Assembly: GCA_016789725.1 (NCBI GenBank)
Contig: JAEUQN010000020.1
Span: forward strand, 1 to 59,018
Direction of reading: 5' to 3'
From: Blastocatellia bacterium
GTDB lineage: Bacteria; Acidobacteriota; Blastocatellia; RBC074
Length of the DNA: 59,018 nt
Part shown: piece after piece, positions 33,455 to 43,685 of the stretch
How the letters are laid out: each line of letters begins with the position of its first letter
Position numbering within the stretch: the first letter of the stretch is position 1
Program-made: the position numbers and the translations under genes
Notes under the pieces: model-generated
What the model was told of the DNA's origin: nothing
Database searches by the model: none
The model's input: only the letters and a program-made list of their open reading frames with translations

Positions 33455-34483
33455 TCAAAGACTCCCAGACTCTTTTATTTCCAACGTTCCCTGATCTGCA
33501 TTCATTGTCGCCAATACGCCGAGCGGCAAGGTCAATTGATCGTCGGTGTGTCCGAACGTCAAGCCGTAGAACACCGGCACGGTCAGCGGTTTCAGCATTG
33601 CATCCAGCACTTCACCCAGCGAAAAATTCGAGCCGAGCGAAGGTTTAAAATCGCTGGGCGCGCAATCCACGCATTCCCCCACAATAATGCCGACGGCGTC
33701 TTTGAATTTGCCTGCTAATCGCAACTGCGTCAGCATTCGATCCATTCGATATGGTTCTTCGCCGATGTCTTCCAGCAATAGGATTTTGCCGCGACAGTCA
33801 ATTTCGTAAGGCGTTCCCATCAACGTCGAAATCAGTGTCAGATTGCCACCAATGATCGGCGCGGTGGCGGTGCCCGAACGAATGGTGCGGATCGGATGAT
33901 GGGGGCGGATTGGATTATTTTCCGGTGGATTCGATAACACGCCGAGCGGTTTGTGGTCGAACATCGCGCGGCGAAAATGCTGCTGCGTGTAATCCGTAAA
34001 CTCCGACAGCATATTCGGCCCGTGAAACGTCACGAGACCCGCGTATTTATTGATTGCCAGGTGTAGGGCCGTGATGTCGCTGTAGCCCAAGAAGATTTTT
34101 GGATGGCGGCGGATTAAATCGTAATCAATGCGATCCAGCAAATGCTGCGAGCCATAACCACCGCGCAGCGCAAAGACGGCATCTACTTCTGCATCCCGAA
34201 ACATCGCGTGCAAATCATCCAATCGTTCTTCAGGCGAGGAGCCAAAATAACCAGCGCGGCGTCCGACATTTTTGCCGACTTTTACTTTGAAGCCAAAAAA
34301 CTTGAGCGCCCGATCCGCGTTGGCTAAGGCGTCGGGATTGGTTGTGGGGGTTGCCGGCGAAATCAGACCAATGGTTGCGCCGGGGTTGAGCTTGCGCGGT
34401 TTGATCAGCGATTTGGTTTGCGCTTGTGTGGTGCCGATTGCTATTGCCGCTCCGGCAGCGGTGAGAAAATTTCTGCGGTTCAT
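33455..34483 (-). CDS. LD-carboxypeptidase (peptidase S66), Tat-exported
   Basis: 342 aa. The start at 34483 follows GAGGA and gives a Tat signal ('MNRRNFLTAAGAAIAIG'). The S66 fold shows the Ser nucleophile in 'FLGYSDITALH', the Glu of 'LLLEDIGEEPYRMDRML' and the His of 'GLTFGHTDDQLTLPLG', plus the substrate loop 'FALRGGYGSQHLLDRID'. It removes the terminal D-Ala from the L,D-linked tetrapeptide of recycled or mature peptidoglycan; microcin-immunity homologues (MccF) share the fold. A periplasmic location is implied by the Tat signal, unusual for the cytosolic E. coli LdcA but common in other phyla. Confidence 0.9.
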   Translation of the reverse strand: MNRRNFLTAAGAAIAIGTTQAQTKSLIKPRKLNPGATIGLISPATPTTNPDALANADRALKFFGFKVKVGKNVGRRAGYFGSSPEERLDDLHAMFRDAEVDAVFALRGGYGSQHLLDRIDYDLIRRHPKIFLGYSDITALHLAINKYAGLVTFHGPNMLSEFTDYTQQHFRRAMFDHKPLGVLSNPPENNPIRPHHPIRTIRSGTATAPIIGGNLTLISTLMGTPYEIDCRGKILLLEDIGEEPYRMDRMLTQLRLAGKFKDAVGIIVGECVDCAPSDFKPSLGSNFSLGEVLDAMLKPLTVPVFYGLTFGHTDDQLTLPLGVLATMNADQGTLEIKESGSL

Positions 34484-34523
34484 TTGCGATCCTCGAATGA
34501 GTTGGTGTAATTGTTCGTACAAC

Positions 34524-35000
34524 ATGAAACCCAAAACTAAAACATCTGAATCAGGATTGAAAGAGCGGTCATTGGCGTCGGGCGTCGAAGTCAAATCTTC
34601 GTCCATTGATGGCAAAGGGTGTTACGCCACGCACTCATTTCGTAAGGGCCGAAAAATCAGCGAATATGTAGGTGAGCGGATTTCACGCCATGAAATCAAG
34701 CGCCGCTTGCAAGGTGCGCAGCGCATTCATATTTGCGCGATTGATTCTTATTGGGCGATTGATGGCAGCGTCGGCGGCAACGGCACGCAATATATCAATC
34801 ACTCCTGCAATCCCAATGCCTTTATCAAAATCATCAACGGGCGCATTTACTTTTACGCGCTTCGTGATATTGCGCCGAGCGAGGAAATCACCGTGGATTA
34901 CATTGCCTCGTGGCACGATGACGAAACCAAATGTTTTTGTAACGCCCCGAATTGTCGTGGGACGATCAATAAAATCCAGGGAAGATCAGGATCATCGTAG
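34524..35000 (+). CDS. SET-domain protein (putative lysine methyltransferase)
   Basis: 158-residue stand-alone SET domain. Characteristic segments are 'VKSSSIDGKGCYATHSFRKG' (I-SET start and SAM pocket), 'YINHSCNPNAF' (the NHSCxPN core with SAM-binding Asn-His), 'ALRDIAPSEEITVDYIAS' (the ELxxDY-like active site Tyr) and a post-SET Zn-binding tail 'KCFCNAPNCRG'. The family methylates protein lysines in eukaryotes; bacterial members are scattered, with few known targets. The ATG at 34524 keeps the gene clear of the divergent LD-carboxypeptidase. The intact active-site motifs suggest an active enzyme; a histone-like or ribosomal substrate is only a guess. Confidence 0.9.
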   Translation: MKPKTKTSESGLKERSLASGVEVKSSSIDGKGCYATHSFRKGRKISEYVGERISRHEIKRRLQGAQRIHICAIDSYWAIDGSVGGNGTQYINHSCNPNAFIKIINGRIYFYALRDIAPSEEITVDYIASWHDDETKCFCNAPNCRGTINKIQGRSGSS

Positions 35001-35131
35001 CCGTTGAATGATCGCTCGTGGTAGACCGCTCAATTTCTCCCGACTTTTCCCGACTTTTCTCAACTTCTCTTGTGATAAGATCGCGCCCGACTACTCCCGC
35101 CTTTGATCTTGCCCTCATCATTTTGAATTCA

Positions 35132-37270
35132 ATGAAACGTGAATCGCATCTTCGCGCGTCCACGCGCCCAGACGGTTTGGTGAACTCTGCTTTGACGGCG
35201 ACGGCTGGTGTGATGATAGGGGTTGTGATTTTGGCCGCCATCTTTTTTTCGTATCGAGTGCAGGATGTCGGGCAATTGTCGGCTTTGCTGCACGAGTTTT
35301 TCACCTCAATGGGGCGTGAACAAATTGTGCAATGGTCAACGTTGGGCGGCAAGGTCGCGGCCATTTGTATCACGGGTTTCATTGTTTGCTCGTGGTGGGG
35401 CTTGGGTGTATTGGTCGAGCGTTGGTTGAAACTCGAAATCAAATCGCGGGCCTTGCGCGTTGCATGGCAAACGGCGATGGGGGCAAGTCTTTGGTCGTTA
35501 CTCTGGTTTGCACTTGGACTCGTTGGCCTGTTCCGCCAATCCATCGCGGTGGGGCTTTTGCTGGCGGGAATGAGTTTCGTTGTCCTTGCCATTAGGCCTG
35601 CTGTCAAAGATTGGTCAGGGCGCGAAGAGCGTGATCAGGATTGGCTCTGGCGAATCAGCTTCACCGTTATAACCTTGATAGGTTTGCTGGCGCTGCTTGC
35701 TGCTCTGGCTCCGTCCACGGGCAAGGATGCGTTGGTGTATCGGTTGGCGGTGCCGAAGGCGTATTTGGCAGCGGGCGGGATTGTGGACGTGACCACGAAT
35801 GTGTATGGCTATCTGGCGTTTGGCGCAGAATTAAATGGCGTGTGGGCGATGTTGCTGGGCGGTATTTGGAGTCCGGTTGTGGCTGAGGCGGCATTTGGTG
35901 CGATGTCGTTTGCGTGGTGGCCGCTGCTTCTATTGGCCACATACGGCTTGGCGCGAGAGCTATCGCTGAGTCGCAGTTGGGCGTCTGTCGGCACGGTTTT
36001 AGTCGCGGCCATTCCCAGTATGTATCAAGTCGCAACGAATGGGTATGTGGATCACTCGCTGGCTTTATTTGTGTTATGCGCAGTGTACGCGGCGGGCAAA
36101 TGGTGGACCACGCCAAGTCGTCAGAGCCTGTTGAGCTTGAGCCTGGCCTTAGGTGGTGCGCTGGCCGTGAAGTTTATTGCGCTGTTTGCATTCTTCCCGC
36201 TATTCATCGTCGTGCTATTCAAAGCGCGCGCCACTCAGCAGGATAACGCCAAACAAGTGAATGCTATTTTGCTGCGCGGCTGCGCGGCGTTGCTGTGCGC
36301 CGGTTTGCTGGCAAGTCCCTGGTATTTTCGGACCTGGATGCGAACCGGCAGCCCGGTCTATCCGTTTTACGCACATCTTTGGAATGGAAGTTCGCCGAAC
36401 TGGGACGCGGACCGCTCTCGCCTGTTTCAGATGTGGGTATCACGTTACGGCGGCGATGAAAAAAGTGTCGTGGATTATGTTGTCGCTCCGATTCGACTGT
36501 CGTTGACTGCACAACCGGAGTTTTCTGCGCAATATGACGGAGTGTTAGGCATTTCATTTCTACTCGGCTTGCCGTTATTGCTGTGGGGGTGGCGGCGATT
36601 GGGATTGGTTACAGAAGTGAAGATTGCGGTCGCGGTCGCGGGCAGTTGGTATTTGTGCTGGTTATTTTCAAGTCAGCAAATGCGCTTTCTGCTGCCTTGT
36701 TTTCCGTTGCTGGCGGTGGCGATTGTGGCGGCGGCGAGCAAGCTTCCCGCCCGTGCTTTGCAATGGGCAATGCTGGCAAGTGCGATGCCCGGCGTGCTGG
36801 TGATCCTGGCTTGGTTCCTCGAACAAAATCCTTTGCGTGCGGTGCTGGGCGGGGAAACGCGCGAATCCTATCTGACGCGCCGCTTGGATCACTATCCGTA
36901 CTACCAAATCATCAATCACGAATTGCCCACCAATGCGCGGGTGTGGCTGATCAATATGCGAAACGATACGGTGCATTTGCAGCGCGATTACTTTGCAGAT
37001 TACATCTTTGAGGATTACACGATTACCAGGTTGGTGAAGGCGTCGGCGAACGTTTCGGAGCTACGAATGAAAGTCAAAGAAATGGGCGTCACACACATTT
37101 TGTTGCGGCAGGATGTGATTTTCGATTACGCCCGCACACCCATCGTGGATGACCGAAAATCTGAGACGGAAAACCAGGCTAAGCTGCAATTGCTGAAATC
37201 GTTTTTGAGTGAAGGCACGAAAGTTATCAAACAGGATGCGAAATTTTTGTTGGTCACCTTGCCTCAATGA
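35132..37270 (+). CDS. Polytopic GT-C-like membrane protein (glycosyltransferase family 39 related)
   Basis: 712 aa with about a dozen membrane helices ('VMIGVVILAAIFFSYRVQD', 'ITLIGLLALLAALAPSTGKD', 'LRGCAALLCAGLLASPWYF') and a periplasmic C-terminal domain. The first loop, 'APSTGKDALVYRLAVPKAYL', carries the acidic residue expected in the catalytic loop of GT-C polyprenyl-phosphate-sugar transferases, and 'SPWYFRTWMRTGSPVYPF' is typical of this uncharacterised subfamily. The ATG at 35132 is favoured over an upstream GTG (35018), whose codons run through a low-complexity stretch. The stop overlaps the convergent BrkB-like gene by seven bases. The sugar and acceptor are unknown. Confidence 0.75.
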   Translation: MKRESHLRASTRPDGLVNSALTATAGVMIGVVILAAIFFSYRVQDVGQLSALLHEFFTSMGREQIVQWSTLGGKVAAICITGFIVCSWWGLGVLVERWLKLEIKSRALRVAWQTAMGASLWSLLWFALGLVGLFRQSIAVGLLLAGMSFVVLAIRPAVKDWSGREERDQDWLWRISFTVITLIGLLALLAALAPSTGKDALVYRLAVPKAYLAAGGIVDVTTNVYGYLAFGAELNGVWAMLLGGIWSPVVAEAAFGAMSFAWWPLLLLATYGLARELSLSRSWASVGTVLVAAIPSMYQVATNGYVDHSLALFVLCAVYAAGKWWTTPSRQSLLSLSLALGGALAVKFIALFAFFPLFIVVLFKARATQQDNAKQVNAILLRGCAALLCAGLLASPWYFRTWMRTGSPVYPFYAHLWNGSSPNWDADRSRLFQMWVSRYGGDEKSVVDYVVAPIRLSLTAQPEFSAQYDGVLGISFLLGLPLLLWGWRRLGLVTEVKIAVAVAGSWYLCWLFSSQQMRFLLPCFPLLAVAIVAAASKLPARALQWAMLASAMPGVLVILAWFLEQNPLRAVLGGETRESYLTRRLDHYPYYQIINHELPTNARVWLINMRNDTVHLQRDYFADYIFEDYTITRLVKASANVSELRMKVKEMGVTHILLRQDVIFDYARTPIVDDRKSETENQAKLQLLKSFLSEGTKVIKQDAKFLLVTLPQ

Positions 37271-38118
37271 TTGGGGGCGCTTTTTCGTTGCTCCATCAGG
37301 CCATTGATTTCGCCGCCCACTAAAATCGCAATGCTCGTCAAATACAGCCACAACATCAACACGATCACGCTGCCCAATGAACCATAGGTTAAGGTGTAAT
37401 TGGCTATGCGTGAGACGTACCATTTGAAGGCGTAGGAAATCAGGAGCCACGACACTAATGCGAAGATTGCGCCCGGTGTCATCCATCGCCATTTCATTGG
37501 ACGATTCGGCGCACTGAAGTACAGCAGTTCCAACCCGAACAACACAAACAACGCCATTGTCGGCCATTGCAGAAGCGTCCAGCCAGTACGGAACGCGTAG
37601 CCCAGATGATATTCGTTGGTCAGGAAGGTGCCGAAGTTGCCTCCAAAAAATACCAGCGCCAAGGCCGTAATAATCAGGATTGAGAAGCCAAAGGTTAGCG
37701 CAATTGCCAGCAACCGATCTTTCCACCAGGCGCGCATGGTCTTCACGCTGTAGGCCACGTTGAGCGAATAAATCAGCGCGTGGAGTCCTGATGACGCGGC
37801 CCACACAGTTGCAATCAATCCGAAGCTCAACAGTCCGCTGCGTTGTCGTCGCGTGATTTCCAGCAACGTTTGACGCACCAGCACAATCGCCGTGGTTGGC
37901 AGCACCTGGCTTAGGTAATCAATCATCCGGTCCAGCAGGTACGGAATCGGCAGATAGCCGACCAGGGCCGCCAAAAAAATCAGCATGGGGAACAAGGCAA
38001 ACAAAAAGTAAAACGCCAATTGTGCGGCGTGGCCTAACACATCGTCCTTGTAACATTCGTCCAGCAGCGTGATGAGCCAGTGTCGTTGGGGCGCTGATTG
38101 TTGCGGTTTGGAATCCAC
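37264..38118 (-). CDS. YihY/BrkB family inner membrane protein
   Basis: 284 aa, six predicted membrane helices in the order expected for the YihY/UPF0761 family: 'LAFYFLFALFPMLIFLAALV', 'LLSFGLIATVWAASSGLHAL', 'ALTFGFSILIITALALVFFG', 'TMALFVLFGLELLYFSA', 'PGAIFALVSWLLISYAFKW', 'YGSLGSVIVLMLWLYLTSI'. The hallmark 'NVAYSVKTMRAWWKDRLLAI' is present. Once misnamed ribonuclease BN; its real function remains unsettled. It is separated from the TonB-dependent receptor by a strong terminator and is convergent with the GT-C-like gene, with the stop codons overlapping. Confidence 0.9.
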   Translation of the reverse strand: MDSKPQQSAPQRHWLITLLDECYKDDVLGHAAQLAFYFLFALFPMLIFLAALVGYLPIPYLLDRMIDYLSQVLPTTAIVLVRQTLLEITRRQRSGLLSFGLIATVWAASSGLHALIYSLNVAYSVKTMRAWWKDRLLAIALTFGFSILIITALALVFFGGNFGTFLTNEYHLGYAFRTGWTLLQWPTMALFVLFGLELLYFSAPNRPMKWRWMTPGAIFALVSWLLISYAFKWYVSRIANYTLTYGSLGSVIVLMLWLYLTSIAILVGGEINGLMEQRKSAPNH

Positions 38119-38140
38119 CTCGTTGTTGTAGCAAAAAAAG

Positions 38141-38167
38141 AGGCGAGAGTGAATGCCACTCTCGCCT
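38141..38167 (-). terminator. Rho-independent terminator of TonB-dependent receptor
   Basis: An 11-bp perfect stem aggcgagagtg / cactctcgcct with a 5-nt loop. On the minus strand it is followed by ctttttttgc, a strong T-tract. It lies 31 bp after the receptor stop and just upstream of the BrkB-like start. Confidence 0.92.
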
Positions 38168-38198
38168 TGTGATGTGAAAGTTTACTTTTGACCTGTCG

Positions 38199-41100
38199 TT
38201 AGAACGTGTAGCGCAGACCAAACGTAATGCGGCGATTGCCGCCGTTGGTTGCCCATTGGTTCAGGAAGTTCGCGCCGGAATTGATTGCCGTGTTCGGCGT
38301 TCCGAAGTTGCGCGTGTTGGTCAGATTGTAGAACTCCGCCCGGATTTGCAGATTGTGCCCTTCGATAATCTTCGTGTTCTTGAGCACGCCGAAATCGAAG
38401 TTGCCAATGCCATCACCGCGCACCGTGTTGCGTCCGACATTGCCAACGCGTTGCCCGGCTGTCAGCGCCGTGAAGAACGGATTCGGTTGATTGGCAGTGC
38501 GTGCCGCTTGTACGGCGTTCCACAGGTCAATGATGTTCTTGTCGGAAACGCTCACGCCCGCCACTTGATTCGGACGAATCGCGTTACCGACCAGCGCATC
38601 AATGCCTTGCAGCACGCCCGCCGGATCTGCGCCATTCAAAATCGTGAACGGCGTGCCGCTTTGGAACGTCAGGAACCCATTCAATTGCCAGCCGCCGAGG
38701 ATGTGACCGACTGCGCCTTCCTGAGCACTGAAGAATGGCAGTTGATACACGAAGTTCGTGGTGAAGCGATGCGGACGATCATAGCTCGAACGCGCACGAT
38801 CACCGCTCAGGTTGTACGGGTCTTGTGCGACGGCGACTTCGCCCTGCGGTTGCGGGTTAAAGATTTCCGACGCGTTGTCAATGAAGCTGCTCCAGGTGTA
38901 ATGCACGCCTGCGCTGAAGTTCTTGCTCAAGCGTTTGTCTAAGCTCACCTGCATTGAGTGATAGATGGATTGCGCGCAGTTGCAACGCAACCGTTCGACA
39001 CCGCGCGTCAAATCCACCCGGCGCGGTTGGTTCGTCAGTGTCGTGCCTGCCGGATTGTAAAGAAACGCTGCGTCAGTGCGGCTCGTGCGTTCCCGCACGA
39101 CAGGATTACCATCCACCGTTTGGAACAGCCCGTTACCTTTCGTGCCGACCCAGCCGACGCGCAGCACCACGTCTTTGCTCAATTCACGCGAAACTTCCAT
39201 GCTGAATTGATCCACGCTTGGTGAACGGAAGTCGTCGCCTGCGGTCGTGCGCGTAATGAACGGCAGATTTGCCGTCGGCGGCGCTGACGCATTGACGATG
39301 TTGGCATACGCATTGGTCAACGAAGGATTCAACGCAAACACGAACGGAAATGCGCTGGCGATGTTCAGGTTGATATTGATAAACCCGTAATCGTTGGTGC
39401 GCGAATAGCCACCACGCAACACGGTTTTGTCACCACCGGTCAGCGCGCCGAGGATGCCATCTTTGCTGAACTCAGGCCGCCAGTTGAAGCCTAAACGCGG
39501 CTGGAAGTTATTCTTGTCACGCTGTGGACGGCGATTCAGGCGGAAGACGGGATTATTGCCATTTGAAGCCAGAATTGACTCTTCAAACGGATAGAGTGAG
39601 GCAATCGAATTGCCCGGCGTTTCGTAGCGCAAGCCATACGTCAGCGTAAAGTTCGAGCGCACTTTCCATTCGTCTTGCGCGTAGAAGAAATAATCGTACC
39701 AGTTGTAATACTGCACTTCGGAACCACCCGGCACGGGTTTGTTGACTGCCGAAGCAATCGCCGTGTCGTTGACGAACGTGTTCAGATTTTCGTAGGCCAG
39801 ACGACCACGAATCGTCGGGAAGAAGAAGCTCTTGACCTGCACGCGACGGAAGTCAAAGCCAAACTTCATCGAATGGCTGCCTTTGGTCCACGAGAGGTTG
39901 TCGAGAATTTGATAGGTGTTGTTGTAACGGAATTGCGGCAGGTTGACCGCCAATCCAATTGCCGTGCGCGTCGCCGCTGCATTGAAGCCGATCAAGCCGA
40001 GTTCGTTGACTTCCAGCGAAGGAATCGTTTCGGAGGATGGGTCTTCGGCGTTTGTCACCGAGCCAAAGCGTTGCCAACCGATCCGCACTTCATTCACCAG
40101 CGACGTGCTCAAAATGCTATTGAACCCAACGTTGGCCGATTGTGTGCGGAAGGGGTTAATGTTCGCTAAGCCGCGCGGAGTCGCTTGCCCCGCTCCGATG
40201 CTGGCCGAACTGTTGTAGAAATAGCGCCCGTTAATCGTGTGATTCTCGCTGAATTTATGATCCACGCGTGATGACCACTGATGATTGTTGAAGCGAATGC
40301 TATTGGAACTCGTCAACGAACCGAGGGCCACCGCCACACAACGCGGATCGCGCGTTTGTCCAGCAGGCAACGTCGCCGGACAACTCACACCCGCAACCGG
40401 GGCAAAATACGCCGTGCCAGTAGAGCCTTGTCCGGCGGGCAGGAATTTCAATAACGCCGCCACTTGCGGGCGGGTGTTGACAGCAGCCAACGCCGCACGT
40501 CCGGCTTCGGTCGGCGCACCATTGATCGTGGCACCGGAACCAAGCTGGCGATCTGTCCAACGTTGATAGGAGCCAAAGAAAAAGGTTTTGTCGCGCAGAA
40601 TCGGGCCGCCGACAGTGCCGCCATACTGCGTCTCATTACGACGCGGCGCTTTGGTAAATCCGGCAGCCTGGTCAAGGTTGCTGCGCGAATTGAATTTGTT
40701 GTTGTTATTGAAAATGAACGCCGACCCGTGAAAATCATTCGTCCCGGATTTGGTGACGACGTTGAAAACTGAACCAGCGGCGCGTCCGAATTCCGCTGCA
40801 AACTGATTCGTCACGAGGCGCACTTCCTGCACGATGTCAGGATTGTTGACGGGCTGTTGTGACCCCGACACGCTCGGATCGTTGCTGTCCTGCCCGTCAA
40901 TCATGAAATTATTGGAACGCAGACGCATCCCGTTTACTGAGAAGTTCACGCCATTTGCGAAGCCAGATTGCCCGGAACCGAGTTGGCTCACGCCCGCGGC
41001 GGACAAGGCCACGTTCAGGATGTCGCGGTTCGGTGCAAGCGGCAATTCCGAAAGGCGTTTGCTGTCGAAGCGCGTGCTGACTTCAGCATTGGTCGTGTTC

Positions 41101-41483
41101 AGGATCGAAGCATTTTCGGTTACTGTTACGACTTCTTCGACCGTGCTGGGTTTGAGCGTGATGTCCACCACTGCATTCTGGTTGAGCAAAAGCTCAATGC
41201 CAGTACGTACAAGTTTGGCAAACCCCTGTGCCTCCACTGTCAGCTCATAACTGCCAATGGATAGGTTTGGAAAACGATACCGCCCATCGCCATCGGTGGT
41301 GATGGTGCGGGTCGTATTGGTCAAGACTTGGCGTGCTTTGACCGTTGCATTGGGAATCACGTTTTGTTGTTGATCCACGATTTGCCCCGAAATGGTGGCG
41401 GTGGTGGATTGTGCAAATGCTGAGACTGAGATGGTCAGCATTAACGCTAGAAAAATCACAGAAAAATTGATTTTTGTCTTCAT
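38199..41483 (-). CDS. Oar-type TonB-dependent receptor with carboxypeptidase-regulatory domain
   Basis: 1094 aa. Signal peptide ('FSVIFLALMLTISVSAFAQ'); a carboxypeptidase-regulatory beta-sandwich at about 28-115 ('ATISGQIVDQQQNVIPNATV', 'GDGRYRFPNLSIGSYELTVE'); a plug domain ('SVNGMRLRSNNFMIDGQDSN', 'GRAAGSVFNVVTKSGTNDFH'); then a long outer-membrane barrel ending in Phe ('RRITFGLRYTF'). This architecture is greatly expanded in Acidobacteriota, where it is thought to import or bind large substrates such as glycans or peptides; substrate unknown. A strong AGGAGGG precedes the ATG. A Rho-independent terminator follows. The segment between sandwich and plug ('RFDSKRLSELPLAPNRDILN') resembles the plug-like stretch found in the alpha-2-macroglobulin of this window. 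Confidence 0.93.
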   Translation of the reverse strand: MKTKINFSVIFLALMLTISVSAFAQSTTATISGQIVDQQQNVIPNATVKARQVLTNTTRTITTDGDGRYRFPNLSIGSYELTVEAQGFAKLVRTGIELLLNQNAVVDITLKPSTVEEVVTVTENASILNTTNAEVSTRFDSKRLSELPLAPNRDILNVALSAAGVSQLGSGQSGFANGVNFSVNGMRLRSNNFMIDGQDSNDPSVSGSQQPVNNPDIVQEVRLVTNQFAAEFGRAAGSVFNVVTKSGTNDFHGSAFIFNNNNKFNSRSNLDQAAGFTKAPRRNETQYGGTVGGPILRDKTFFFGSYQRWTDRQLGSGATINGAPTEAGRAALAAVNTRPQVAALLKFLPAGQGSTGTAYFAPVAGVSCPATLPAGQTRDPRCVAVALGSLTSSNSIRFNNHQWSSRVDHKFSENHTINGRYFYNSSASIGAGQATPRGLANINPFRTQSANVGFNSILSTSLVNEVRIGWQRFGSVTNAEDPSSETIPSLEVNELGLIGFNAAATRTAIGLAVNLPQFRYNNTYQILDNLSWTKGSHSMKFGFDFRRVQVKSFFFPTIRGRLAYENLNTFVNDTAIASAVNKPVPGGSEVQYYNWYDYFFYAQDEWKVRSNFTLTYGLRYETPGNSIASLYPFEESILASNGNNPVFRLNRRPQRDKNNFQPRLGFNWRPEFSKDGILGALTGGDKTVLRGGYSRTNDYGFININLNIASAFPFVFALNPSLTNAYANIVNASAPPTANLPFITRTTAGDDFRSPSVDQFSMEVSRELSKDVVLRVGWVGTKGNGLFQTVDGNPVVRERTSRTDAAFLYNPAGTTLTNQPRRVDLTRGVERLRCNCAQSIYHSMQVSLDKRLSKNFSAGVHYTWSSFIDNASEIFNPQPQGEVAVAQDPYNLSGDRARSSYDRPHRFTTNFVYQLPFFSAQEGAVGHILGGWQLNGFLTFQSGTPFTILNGADPAGVLQGIDALVGNAIRPNQVAGVSVSDKNIIDLWNAVQAARTANQPNPFFTALTAGQRVGNVGRNTVRGDGIGNFDFGVLKNTKIIEGHNLQIRAEFYNLTNTRNFGTPNTAINSGANFLNQWATNGGNRRITFGLRYTF

Positions 41484-41764
41484 ATTACCCTCCTAAGAAC
41501 TGGAAGAAATCCAGGAAATCGAAGTCGGGTTTAAGGCAAATCACAAACCAATTTTGTTATAGACCGAGACGGGACTGAAAATAAAGGACTTGTGAGAGTG
41601 AGGGAGCAGTAGCGCTGATGGTGATAGATTCAGATTTCGTATCGCTTTTCCAAAATTTCGTATTTTTTATAATTTTCAGGATTGTTGAGCCGCGAATTTA
41701 TTAGTAAAACCCCATTTGAGGCTGGGACAATAATGTACAGGCCTGCGACATTCTGTCTCACTTG
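41484..41764. other. Intergenic region upstream of TonB-dependent receptor
   Basis: Holds the leader and presumably the promoter of the receptor gene on the minus strand. It contains an AT-rich stretch near 41640-41720 ('ttccaaaatttcgtattttt'). I see no clear repeat, operator or riboswitch-like fold, and no convincing open frame. Confidence 0.4.
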
Positions 41765-43594
41765 TTAGTGGCTTACCACCTCACTGAGCGGCTGTTCCTT
41801 GTATTGAAGTTGGTAGAGCTTGAAGTAGATTCCGCGCTGTTGCAGCAGTGCCTGATGAGAACCTTTTTCGCGGATTTCGCCCTTGTGCAGCACGATGATT
41901 TGGTCTACGCGCTGAATCGTCGAGAGGCGATGCGCAATAATGATCGAGGTGCGATCTGTCATCACGCGTTCGATAGCCTGTTGAATAAGTTGTTCGGTTT
42001 CGGTGTCAATGCTTGATGTCGCTTCGTCAAGGATCAAGATGCGTGGATTAAAGGCCAGGGCGCGGGCAAACGAAATCAATTGTTTTTGCCCCACTGAAAA
42101 GCCTGCACCACGCTCCTTAACGGCAGTGGCATAGCGGTCAGGAAGCGTTTCGATGAATCTGCTGGCCTGTACTTCGCGCGCCGCCCATTCGACTTGTTCG
42201 TCGGAGATGGCTTGTTTGCCAAGCCGAATATTCGCGGCCACGTCACCCGAAAACAAAAACACGTCTTGCAAAACAACGGCGAAATTTTCGCGCAGCCTGG
42301 TCAGGTCCCAGTCTTTGATGTTGATGCCGTCCAACAGAATCTCGCCGCGCTGGATGTCATAAAAACGCATCAGCAAATTCGTGATTGTCGTTTTGCCGGA
42401 ACCGGTCGCGCCAACAAAGGCGATGGATTCGCCCGGTTCGGCAACAAACGACACATCTTTCAGCACCCAGTCTTCGTCTTTGTACGCAAACCAGACTTGA
42501 CGAAATTCGATGCGGCCCTTGATTTCATTGGCTGAAATCGTGGTCGTCGGTTGAGGTGAAGTGACGCCGTCGGGCGTGTCGAGCAATTTGAAAACGCGTT
42601 CGGACGCAATCACGGCGGCTTGCAGAATATTGTATTTGTCGCTGATGTCCTGAATCGGCATCCACAAACGTTGTGTGTATTGTACGAAGGCGACGAGCGT
42701 GCCGAGCGTGATCGCATTCTGAATCGTCAAGCCGCCGCCATACCAAATCAACACCGCGATTCCCGTCGAAGAAATCAAGGCGACCAACGGGTAAAACACC
42801 GCGTAATAAAAGATCGTGTCGAGATTGGCCTGCAAATGCGCGCGATTGATTTCATCGAATTGGTCAAACGCTTTCTTTTCCCGATTGAAAAGCTGCACGA
42901 TTTGTGCGCCGGAGAGGTGTTCCTGTGTGAAGGCATTCAAGCGCGCAATCTTCGTTCGCACCGCGCGAAAGCCCACGCGTGCGCCGCGCTGAAACCAGGC
43001 GGTGGCGGCGATTAAAAGCGGCACTACTAACAGCGAGACCAGCGCCAGCTTCCAGTTGTAATAAAACAGCATCCACAGTGCGCCCACGATTAACACAACA
43101 TCACCCAACACCTCAACCACGCCCGCCGTAAATAATTCGTTGAGCGAATCCACGTCGCTTGTGAGCCGGGTCATCAAGCGCCCGACAGGATTCTTGTCAT
43201 AAAAGCTGACTTCGATGGATTGATATTTGCGAAAGATTTCGTCGCGCAAATCGCGCATGACACGTTGCCCGATAACGTTCAGCAACACATCCTGAAAGAC
43301 GGACAGCACAAACGTGACGACCATCGTCAACACAAAAAAGATCGCCATACGGCTGATGCCATCATGGGCGACGATGCTTTCGATTTGTTTGGCAAAGGCG
43401 GGCTGAATATAGCGATCAATGGCGACCTGCGTGAGCCACGGGCCGATCTGTCGCACCAGATTGGCGACAATGGTCAGGAACAATGCCAGCAGTACCAAGC
43501 CACGATATGGCTTGAGATATTGAATGAGCCGCTTGGTGGCCGAGAAGCTATAAACTTTTCCGAGTTGTTCTTCTTCGTGATGACTTGACGACAT
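41765..43594 (-). CDS. MsbA-like ABC exporter (fused membrane and ATPase domains)
   Basis: 609 aa half-transporter. The N-terminal six-helix domain ('[20 protein letters not shown]', '[20 protein letters not shown]') includes the coupling segment '[19 protein letters not shown]', typical of type IV (MsbA-like) exporters. The ATPase domain has Walker A '[14 protein letters not shown]', Q-loop '[14 protein letters not shown]', Walker B '[14 protein letters not shown]' and switch His 'IIAHRLSTI'. The signature motif reads 'FSVGQKQL' instead of LSGGQ, a common variant in this branch. Such transporters move lipids, lipopolysaccharide precursors or drugs. I use the ATG at 43594; a longer frame (43669) runs back into a palindromic repeat. 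It is 52 bp after the YpdA-like gene, and co-transcription is likely. Confidence 0.9.
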   Translation of the reverse strand: MSSSHHEEEQLGKVYSFSATKRLIQYLKPYRGLVLLALFLTIVANLVRQIGPWLTQVAIDRYIQPAFAKQIESIVAHDGISRMAIFFVLTMVVTFVLSVFQDVLLNVIGQRVMRDLRDEIFRKYQSIEVSFYDKNPVGRLMTRLTSDVDSLNELFTAGVVEVLGDVVLIVGALWMLFYYNWKLALVSLLVVPLLIAATAWFQRGARVGFRAVRTKIARLNAFTQEHLSGAQIVQLFNREKKAFDQFDEINRAHLQANLDTIFYYAVFYPLVALISSTGIAVLIWYGGGLTIQNAITLGTLVAFVQYTQRLWMPIQDISDKYNILQAAVIASERVFKLLDTPDGVTSPQPTTTISANEIKGRIEFRQVWFAYKDEDWVLKDVSFVAEPGESIAFVGATGSGKTTITNLLMRFYDIQRGEILLDGINIKDWDLTRLRENFAVVLQDVFLFSGDVAANIRLGKQAISDEQVEWAAREVQASRFIETLPDRYATAVKERGAGFSVGQKQLISFARALAFNPRILILDEATSSIDTETEQLIQQAIERVMTDRTSIIIAHRLSTIQRVDQIIVLHKGEIREKGSHQALLQQRGIYFKLYQLQYKEQPLSEVVSH

Positions 43595-43634
43595 TGCCAA
43601 ACTGTAGCACGACGCAAAACGAAACGGTACACAA

Positions 43635-43685
43635 GTAGTAGCGAATTTATTCGCTGATTGGCGGAGCAAATAAATTTGCTCCTAC
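43635..43685. repeat. Short palindromic element at 3' end of YpdA-like gene
   Basis: Inverted arms gtagtagcgaatttattcgc (43635-43654, plus t) and agcaaataaatttgctccta (43665-43684, plus c) with a 9-nt loop. The stop codon and about the last dozen codons of the YpdA-like gene ('[12 protein letters not shown]') lie within it, so the element supplies the protein's C-terminus. Confidence 0.75.
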
